A DNA stretch of 64,000 bases. Origin: Spirometra erinaceieuropaei. Lineage: Eukaryota > Platyhelminthes > Cestoda > Diphyllobothriidea > Diphyllobothriidae. The position numbers were made by a program, and so were the translations under genes. Under the pieces are notes generated by a model that had not been told where the DNA came from, did not search any database, and worked only from the letters and a program-made list of their open reading frames with translations. The stretch is taken from positions 360,649 to 424,648 of the forward strand of contig CACRXP010000152.1 of NCBI GenBank assembly GCA_902702965.1, in the 5' to 3' direction. Of the stretch, positions 1 to 10,200 are shown in pieces. Within the stretch, counting starts at the first letter, position 1. Each line of letters begins with the position of its first letter.

Positions 1-1349
1 AGACACCGAAAAGCACTACTTACAGCCGTCTTAAGCGGGTCTGGCCAATGGAACAAGGTGGGGAAGTGAGACTGGTGTTGTGCAAGTTCCCATAACTGCA
101 ATGCAACGCACACACACACATACACCCAAGTCACTGTCGCTCCCTACGTACTGTAGTTACGGCCGTCGACTACAGGGCACAAACAGTCCGTTTAGGACTA
201 AAAACTCGCGTTCCGCCCCCTAAAGATTTAGTCTGGGCTGTTGACGTTAAAAATAAGCCATTTAGGCCCCGTGAAGGGTCCTAACCTGCATAAGAACTTC
301 AGTCTCCTTTTTGTCGTGGAGGTGGGTTCCTCTGGATTGCTGACTACTAGTTTCTCCAAGACAAGGCAAGAGGGCCTACTGATATCCCGAGGACAATTTA
401 GAAAAGGGTCTGCAGTCACATGAGGTCGTTTGTTGGATCTGGCGCAAACTATGACGGACAGATAACTGCCATTGCCAAAGTAGCGAACATTATGACCGCG
501 TGAGTTTGGGCAGTTGAACACTATTAAAACCAAGTGCGTACCCTAGTTGTCGTACCCTAGTCGTCGTGGGCTCTGAGGACGATCGCCCAAACGGGGACGG
601 GGCAGCTCTGACACCTAGTGGCCATCACAGGACCCCTTCAGAGACTGAGGCGGTCCCGTGAATACATCTCAGTAAAAATGATAGGTTGGAATAGGCATGG
701 CAAGATAACTCAAACGCAGGCATAGTGCTGGTAATTGGTGCCTGTGCAAATGCGAAGGATAATCCCTTCGCAATCGGCGTCCCTGTCCTCTCGAGCACGG
801 GACAGAGCCGGAGGGGGGGGAGGGGACAGCACTCGTCATCCACCCTGTCCACGACAGCAGCACCGGATCGAGGTCATGATAAGCCACTCCTCCACCACGG
901 ATGACTACCATTCTATGGGTCCCCCGCCCCTATAGCCACGCAATTTAAATGTCGTGAAACGTCAATTCAAGAAGCGGAGAAAACTGGTTGCGAGCAGAAG
1001 CACCCATAAGAAGCCAGTGTCGTCATTTGTCTACCGCCAACCAAAATCTAGTTAAACGTGCACTCGAAACCACGAAACAACTTTGCTAATGATCAGTCCC
1101 CAGTAGCCGACAGGTTGTTTCCCCTATATAGCTCCTGTTCTGTCTAGACATACTGCATTCGAGGGTGGAATGAGGACAGTCAGAGAGAGTAATCTTCTCG
1201 CCTATCCTAAACATTTTGGCAATGCTTGAGGCGAGGCCGATTGCAATAACTGGAAGCTCACCGTTACCCCTCCAAACACTTTAAGAGAACTGTAACAGAC
1301 ATATCATATAAGAAGCGCGCCTGAATAAGGAATGTGATAACACACTTAC
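1..1349. other. HTT intron 9 sequence, nothing recognised
   Basis: Downstream of the last visible HTT exon. Contains a short CA run near 109-122. The overlapping ORFs at 228-935 show no recognisable domain and no good splice context. No HTT exon was found, so the next one should lie outside the window. Confidence 0.5.
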
Positions 1350-1552
1350 TTCCTTTTCCAACAAATCCGTAATGCAGCCCAGTAGGGCATCAAGTTGGTC
1401 AATTTCTTTTTCCGCTAGATTCGCCTCTTCGGTGGTGTCTTCATAGGCAAGGGGTTGTAAAGCGGCAGCAAGCAACAAATTTGCCGCCAAGATGCACGCA
1501 TTCCCACGCACCTGTGGGTCAGTATGACGCATGAGGTGCAGCGCCAAGTCAG
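1350..1552 (-). CDS. HTT: HTT exon 9 (codons 695-762)
   Basis: Acceptor TTGTTCTCCCACAG|CT, donor AAGGAA|GTAAGT. Encodes ADLALHLMRHTDPQVRGNAC, with DPQVRG at codons 706-711, a signature shared with human huntingtin (YIDHGDPQVRG). Phase 0 at the donor. No further exon was recognised between here and the window edge. Confidence 0.88.
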
Positions 1553-4232
1553 CTGTGGGAGAACAAATGTATAACTTTAAATATGAATATACTACTAACA
1601 TTTTAGAAGTAGCAGTTATTTGTTCAACATACCACCAGTAATAGGGGAGAAACGAGATTGTTCGGAAAACGGCGTTCCAACAAAGAGATCGAGGTGCAGC
1701 GTCTCGAGAAACTCCTTAGAAGATGCTTTGGAAAGCTGACCCAAATAGGCAACCGCCAACATCTGGGAGGATGTTCTTGACGGGGGTGCTGCCTGAATGT
1801 TGTTTAACGCGCGGAACTCAGCAGGAAGGAGATCGAAGCGGAGAGCAAAGAGAGGTAAGATCCACTTCGCAGGCGGAAACAGTTTGCCGGAGAGTATTTC
1901 TTCAAAAATGTCGAGTCGCAGAAACGGTGTTGACTGAGAGTTTTCGGCTGGCGTGTCAGAATTTTCAGGATAGAATTCGTGATCCTCCTCGGTTTCGCCT
2001 TCCAGGCCAGCGCCTATTGAGGAGACGAGAAAGAGTAGGGAAACTATCCGTACCGTACAAGAAGACCTCTTAACGTACAAGACCTCTTAACCGGCGCCAC
2101 CCCCCCCCCCTCTGGTTAAATACAGTACCATCGCTTCGTTAGGGTACAAAAGGATCCCAAGATGCCACGTCGGACGCGGGCGTGATGATTTTGACAAAAT
2201 ACATGCAAATTATCATCTGCCTGACGTCCCACCGTGCGTTAAGGGACGCCACTCACGAGAGGAAGGTCCACTACACTCAACCTTGTTAAGGGCAATAGAT
2301 AGTGCATAAATTCCGCCAAGATCATGTTCCAACTTATAAAGTTAATCAAAGAATCGGAAGCACAAGAAGTAGATATTGATTGAAAAGCGCAACTCTAAAT
2401 GCGAAAAGGCATGGAAGTTAACAAGGATGTAAAGCAAGACTTGGAAGAGCAAATCCGAGATTTAATGTAGAAACATTCATTACTCACCGCATATCGTTCC
2501 CCCCATCACCGGTACGTTAGATGCAAACCACCTATTTAACCAAAGATCTAACAACAGCAGCTACCTTTGTACGTCCGAGTATGAGACACAACGTCTACTC
2601 AACTGGAAATGTTATTTGATTCCATATTTTCGCAGAAAACGTGTTTATTCTTAGTTTTTGCAACGCCATGTAATAGGCCGATCCCGAGGTGAATTTTTGC
2701 ACGAGAATAAAACTGATGCCCTTCTAAACTGGTTCGATGAGTTACTCGGAATTGACGACAAAATTAAGTCACATAGTTCAGCCTCGATGACTACCTCTGA
2801 AGGTTACAGATCAAGGTCATGATGATCCTAGTAATTTCTTATTGTAATCTTTATGACAACATCTACTAATGGAAGATCAGGGGCGCTCACTGATCGTTCT
2901 TACGTAATTCACTCGTTCCGTTGTGCCCAACCAGCAGCCGCACAGCGGCGCATGACGTAGACAGTATGTTATTACCGACAAAGGCGAGGGAGACTGGAAT
3001 GGCCAATTCTGGCCTATTAGCCGTCGTCAGCCAGTCATACCCAACCCCGAAGTGTGGAACACCCGAGGCTCGAACTCACGACCTGTTGTTTGGAAGTCCA
3101 GGCCTTTAACCACTGGGCCACGAGCCGGTTGTCCCATCAGTTTTTCGATCGGGAACATCAGAGTAACTTAAACCTACCTCTCGTGAAATCGGAAAACCAA
3201 CAAGTCTGCGGCATGCGTAGACGGGAGCTTCGTGCTAGATCACCGAGCACGTTCACTGGTATTTCAGTTGTCATGGTATGGGGACGTAATGAGTGCGGGA
3301 TGAATGCTGTGCAGGTTATTGGAATCCAGCTCAAGTGTAAGATATCTGCCCATCCACCCCCCCCCCCATAAACAGTGGTAATGAAGGTCTGCCAAACCCC
3401 CTCTTTTACGATGACGTTGCTACACGCTCTCACCGACGAGGACAGCAAGGCCACAGAAGGACAGCTGTCAAATTCATCGGAATCAACCAAGAATCCTGGG
3501 ACGTCCTCTCTCTCTCTCTCCTACACACAGAATCTGCCGTCAAATGGGCAGCGTACATCTACGAAGGTAGGCGAACACACGTAAAACATAAGTGGCCCAC
3601 CCTTCCGGCGAGGCTTCACGGTTAACTCAGCATAACCTGGGTGGACATGTCTCCGTCCATCGTCATGCAACTAAAACCGCCTCTCGGACCAATCTGAGTC
3701 ATCACAGCTCACAGCCCTCAAACCCTATCCTATTTCACAGAAACCTGCCCAACAACGCGAACAGACAACGTCCGTCGGTCTACCTCTGTGAGACCGAGTG
3801 GATGAAACGTTTGTCACAGCAGCCGTGAGACTCGGGTCCACACTCGGATTCTCAACTGCCACTTATAATGTCTCGCCGGGCATAGCATCAATCGCAACGA
3901 CTGCCACAGGTTCTCGCCAACAAGGGGGATGAGGGACCGGAGAAACGCTTCCAGGGCGTCTTCAAAACCCCACTAGAATGTGTCGAGGTCGACCAGGCGT
4001 CAACAGGGAGCCTGGCACAGGATGAGCAGGGATAACTAACCGTCGCAATCTCTGAGGCCAACCTAATATAGAAAGCGAAGAAAAGTCATAAAGAGTGCAA
4101 AAATGGAATGCCAGTGACTGATCCCTGTTACACCTCATTCGGGGCTCGCACGGTCAACTTCGTGTTGGTTGAAGTAGCAGCAGCAGCACCACCACCACAA
4201 CCATCTTCTTCTTCTTCTCCATCATCATCATT

Positions 4233-4271
<39 letters not shown>

Positions 4272-7200
4272 GTCGTCGTCGTCGTCATCATCATCATCAT
4301 CGTCATCGTCATCATCATAATCATCACCACCACCATCATCATCATCATCATCATCATAAACAACAACATGGACAATACGCCGCGGCACAGCGCAAACGTT
4401 GGCTAATCGCTAAGCATGTGTGCGGACTGGGAACACTCGTTCTGGGTTGGGACGACTCCAGATGGACATCTCCAGGTCTAGTTCTGCACATCCAACCTCA
4501 CCTTTCGGACCAATCTTGTTTCAGCACGGGAACCTGCCCGACTCCGCCCACCAAATGATCGAAATATGCCGACTTGCTTACAGCTGTGGCCTCTAGGATT
4601 CCAGAGTGGTGCTGCCGTCATTCATGGTGGCTGTTTGGCGTCCTTATTCATGGCCCCGTTGCCTTAAGGTCATCCACCTTCGCAGTGAGCGCTTCCAGAC
4701 GCACTAACTTGCAACCACTCGATAGATTTTAACTCGAACGCACACGCGTTCACAGAGTTCCAGCTGCCACTTGAGCACACCACCCCTTGGTGGCAAATGC
4801 AACATACACGCACACCAAATGGACGCCGCTCAGACTTGCCCCAAAAAACTACAAAAGCAGCTACCACCCCTGTCTCACAGGCATAAGCGGATGCAATCAG
4901 CGTTAGCCCTGGCTTCGCCAGCCGCCACTGTCACCTGAGTGGACAACTCAGGGTTTCTCTATACAATAGACCCCTCATTCTGGTGACTTCTGTCGTTTCC
5001 TACAACAGGGGCTTTGACCTGATAATTGTAGCGCTCTTGGTACTCCAACCGATTAGCTGCTAGAGTGGAGCGCTCGGCGTGGCATTGTAGCACGATTGGC
5101 AGTGATCATCTTCTGTTCAACAGCAGCCCAAACTGTCCCACTACTAATTAGCATTTAAGGCTAAGATTGAACTCGTCGGAGGACTCGGAATACACCCTAG
5201 CATTGACCACCAAAGCACACCTACCTACAAAACAAACTGAATTACGATTGCTGATGTGTACTACCTGCTGAGTTCTGTGCCGAGAGTTCGGAGGCCGGTG
5301 TTAGTTGGCGCTTAACATTTCGTCGTTCGCCCTCCGTGGGTGGTTCCGATTGCGCAGCATTGGTTAAGAGCGTCGTCCGAAGCAATACAACCGGTTTCGG
5401 GTGCTCCTTCTCCTCCCCCTCTTCAGCTGTCGTCGTCGCCGTCCTGCTGGGATCCCTTGTTCGCTGTTCAGCCGCCGTTCCAATGCCCTCCAGATCAGTT
5501 ATCGATAAGTTCTCTGGGTCCAGAGTTTCGGAGTCTACGGTGGATTCTAAAAAAAAGGAACGAGGAAGAATAGTTTAAAAAGGCCTCGGAAATGACTGTG
5601 AGACTTGGCCGCACATCAGGTGGAGGAACAATGCCTCGACGAGGGCACAGCGATAGAGGACTTTCGAGAAAGGACAGGTGACGAAAACAGATTGGGTGGG
5701 ACTATGACTGTGTAGCGAGCCCAGAGGCTGGTTGTGAAACGGTTTCAGGCAAATGTGCCACAGATTTGGCGAATGTTCCCCGCTCCTGGGGAAGGGGGCG
5801 GCGGATTGGCCGCAGTATGTTTGACTTCATTGGCCGCACACCTCATTAGCTCCCACACTGGGGAACGCCTGCGGATAGGTGAGTTTAGTGCTAAAGAAGA
5901 CGCTCGTGGAGTGCTTAAAACACAGACCAGTTAGCGGAGAACGTGACCTATCGATGTCTGCCTGAGGAATACGCACCCGCCCACCGATTGAAGTGCAGTA
6001 CTCCACTTGGTGTGAGCATATTTGTCTGACGTGGGAACCTTCCGACAGTAACAGTGGATACTTTCCGTTTACTTTCAGGGCGCCAAATGCAGGGGTCTTA
6101 ACGTCTAATATAGGAGTTTTGACTGCCTTAAATTTCGATTTCTACTGTGGACAATAATTAACGACAGAGTCGGTCAGAAGACTCAGTAATTACAAAACGC
6201 CCTGACGACACCTCGGATGCTGGGGGTGAGATTGTGACAGCGTCCAAAAATTCCCCGCATTCTACATTCCCCCGACATGATGAAGTTTAGCCATGGCCAA
6301 CTAATGACGATAACTAAACCACCAATGACCAGTCCAGTCTCCCTTATCACTGTGGGCAAGACTTTTCGATTAAAAATTGGTAGACATCAATTCTTATGGA
6401 AGTTAACAGCATGCTGAGTGAGGCTGTGCGTCGGTTCAAACCCAGGATCTGTTCAGTCTGCCGCAGGTGCGTAGCCGACGGATGACGGTAAGTAGGCCGG
6501 AAACGGTCATTCCGGTTCTCCCCCCCCCCCCTCCCCTTTCTTTGCAACAATTTGCTCTCTTTTTCAGCCACAGAAAATGCCTCCGCAATAAAACGGAAAC
6601 TTCCGATAGTCCTTTCAGGGGAAAAAAAGCGGTCCAAATACCCTGACAGGATACGCACGGGGAGTGGCGGCGGCGAGATCGTCGATGGGCAGTGCAGCAG
6701 AGGGGCCATTTTTAAAGAAAACCTGCAGTACGCTACAAAAGTTGGACGGCAGAACCCCTGAAGCACCATCTGCAAGGCACGCAGGCAGACCGATTGTAAG
6801 CAGGCATTCTAAGGCGGCAGTAGAGACGAGAGAGGCGCTCGCGACAGCAGTCTTTTCGTCCGACGCCGGGTAGAGGAGACAGGAGAGTTCAAGGCATTCC
6901 ATCCAAACTACAGTCCACCACCAGGTCTCCAGACTCGGCTCAGACCAGTCCTCCATAAAAGAGCGTACGGAATCCGGCAGACAAATGAGATGAAAGGCGG
7001 CCGCAGGGGCGTTTGCCTTCTTCTGTGAGTCTCTCGAGAGGCCACCTGCGTCAAGAGAGGGAACAAAGGTTGCATGTGAATTATTCATGCTACTAGTAAA
7101 TAACAAGTAGTCTAATTATATGTAAGCTTACTCTCGACGCTTCTATCACAGGCATCTGGTGGGGTTAACCGCACCAGAGCTGTAGACGACAGATGACTGC

Positions 7201-10200
7201 GTCCGGCGGTTTCTTCTGTGAGATGAGAAGTGGCCGGGGGCCGCTCGGCAAGCGAACGTGCTAGATTCCTCAATGCTAAGAGACAGCCCTGCAAACAGGT
7301 TGCAACTTCAAACAGTGAGATTCCAGCACCGACGGCAGCGGAATTTCCACCAGTGGGAGGCCCGGATTTCAAAAAGAACTGTTGTTTTAACGAGAAAATC
7401 CGAGCTGAAGGGAGAAGGGCAAATCAAGAAATTACGGGCAGAGGCGACAAAGTTTCTGGGAAAAGTTCACTCACTAAAAAGATGCCCGATAGTAAGAATC
7501 AAACCGACAAAGTGCTCAGCTCTTTCAAAAGGTGAGAGTATTTCGTGAGCCAAACGGGGCATTGAAACACGTGTGCTCTCGCACACACAGGGGCTTTCTT
7601 TCCGCCTAAGCCACTGCGCCATATCTCACTCTCCTTAATTCTGCAACTGCAATTAAACAGTTGTTTCAAATAGGAAAGATTTTGCTGAGATTGTGGGCAA
7701 GGTTTCATTTGTTGCAGGATATGTCCATACATGGTTGAGAGGAGGGACGGCGATCACTGGGATAAACAGTTTACTCATCTTGCTTCTCGAACTTTTGTTT
7801 GAGTGCATACTCGAAGAAAGGAGATATTGAAGATACTGAGTTCAAATGAGTCTTCCTGGCTTGCTTGTGATAGGCCCGTCTGCCCGTATTCCTATTGGTC
7901 CTCTAGAGCGGTGTCTTCCGAAAAACCACAGACACCGCAAAGATCTTTTATTACAACAGTAACCGTCCACTACCACGCAGACGCGACTGCGCCCGGACAC
8001 TCTTTAGCTGTATCGACACACACGCACTTCAACAAAGGGGCTAGTAAAGCGCGGGAGAACGTAGACGTAAGTGGCGGCATTTAAACGCCGACCAAGGACA
8101 TCCAATGTGTATGAGGTCATGCATAACCATGCTTCCACAAGGTAGCATTCTACTGTAAAATGCCAAAAGTGAAAATTTTCGGCGCACGAAGGTGAAGGCC
8201 TTCACAAGAAAGCATATCGCATGAACCACGATCTCAATGCACTTAAACAAGGTAGGAGGAGTCTGTTCTACCCTAGAAAAGACTATGACGAGTGCGCAGT
8301 GGTTGAAACGGATATTCTGAATCGTAGATACGCCTTAGAGACTTTAATACCACGGGCGATTTGGCAGCAAAAAAAAGGAGTACAATTAAGCGGAATGCGC
8401 TGTTTAAACACCAGATACAAAGGTCAATTGCGTATTTAATATTGATAGTGATTAAAAGAGTGCTCTATGTTAAAGGCGAAATGTACGTCAGGCGGGCTGT
8501 GTCATTTCAAAGGAAATGTACCAACAGTCAAGAATCCACCTGCGTAAGCCTCTTACCCGCCAGTTGTTGCAGGAGACGATACGAGAGCTCTCGAGGCAGA
8601 CGTGAATGAATCACCGTCGAAACGATAATATCTGCCGCTGCTCTGCGGATGTAATTCTTCCCAGATTCCAGTTTTACCAGTAAACTCTTTAGGAGAAGCT
8701 AAGAGAGAAGAGGGCCAAGTGAACTCAGTATAAAGTGTTCTGTCAAAAATACTACTTATTATAGCTCAGTGGAGGTTTCTGTGAAGTAAAATATTGAACG
8801 GTGGGAAGAACTTACGCTGCTGAGTTCTAGTGGACTGGCGTGGGGAAAAATATATTCCGCAATGAGTGGAACCGATGATGCCAAGGTTTCCCACACTAGT
8901 TCTTCATCGCGTTCGAATATGCTTCTCAAAACTGGCAAAAGGTTGATCGCGTACATTCTGTAAAGACGTGGGATGACAGGGAACATTGCTGGTTAAGAAG
9001 TTATCACAGACAAATGCATGGAAGCACTAGAGTCTTGCTGATTTCACGCAAAAAAAAACAGTTCAAAACTGTTGCTGAATGTAGTCAGTGTGTAGAGGTC
9101 TTCAGAGGCATCAGAAGGAGGTGGACCGTTGCTGGCCTCTGTTAGATGATGAGACACTGGGGGTACTCAGTCTCCAGTGATCTGACTCGAGTGCATGAAG
9201 AATCAAGTTGGGTTGGTGTCCCGTGGAGTTTCGACCTTGAACCCTCAAAGAGGGTCTCATGGTGATGAGAAGGCATCAGTGGTGGACTTTTGTCGACGAC
9301 GACAAAGACGACCAAAGTAGTTCGGGTGAAATAAAATTACTCGCAAAGACAAGGGGGACTGGAATGGCCAATCGTACCCAACCCCAAAGTGTGGAACGCC
9401 TGTGGCTCGATCCCGCGACCTGTTGGTTAGAAGTCCAACATCTCCTGTGGATTTCGATCGGGAACATACAATGGTGGACGGGCCCTCACCGAGCGCTCTT
9501 ACGGAACTCACTCGCCTCGTTGTGCCTTAGGGCTCTCTCTCGAGCCCAACTAGCAGTCGCACAGCGGTGCGTAATATAGGCACTATAATAACAGTACCGA
9601 CAAAGAAAAGAGAGATTGGAATGGCCATTTCTGGCTCATTAGCCGTCGTCAGCCAGTCCTATCAAACCCGAAGTGCAGAGCAGCTGTGGCTCGATCCCGC
9701 GACCTATTGGGTAGAAGTCCAATGCCTCTAACCACTGAGTGAGTTCCGTAACGCGATCGGTCAGCGCCGCTCTACCACAGTTCGGGTAGGTTTGCTTGCT
9801 TGCTTGCATCATCGACAATGAGCAGCCACAAGTTTGGCGGCATCAGAGCGTGGACTAGGGGCTCATCCCCTGACGGGAAATAAACCGGAAGTGGTCATTC
9901 CAGTCACCTTTTCTTTCTAGCATGGGCCGGAGGAAAATAGAGGGACTCCTGGGTGAATGATCACAGCTGTTCGCTGGTGCAAATCAAGTGGAACTCAACC
10001 TACTTCGCAGCCCCTCTGACCGAACCCAAAGCCAGGCTTCGAATAATATCACGACCACTGCTGCCGGAGGAACGCATGCACTTCATGTCACCTGCTCCGA
10101 TATTGAATAAAAGAGTACATGTGGGAACAGAAAGCCGGATAATTTCACCTCCACCTCCCACGCAGCTCATCATTCGGGAAGTAGTTCAGATGACAGGCCC

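Noticed and set aside
3064..3127. Possible tRNA gene on the minus strand
   Set aside because: Box A and B are present but the cloverleaf is poor and the unit is shared with other SINE family A copies.
4108..4388. ORFs with long Ser, Asp or Met runs
   Set aside because: They are translations of a (TCA)n microsatellite.
6347..6775. 142-codon minus ORF overlapping HTT exon 6
   Set aside because: A different frame from the exon 6 reading frame, without homology.
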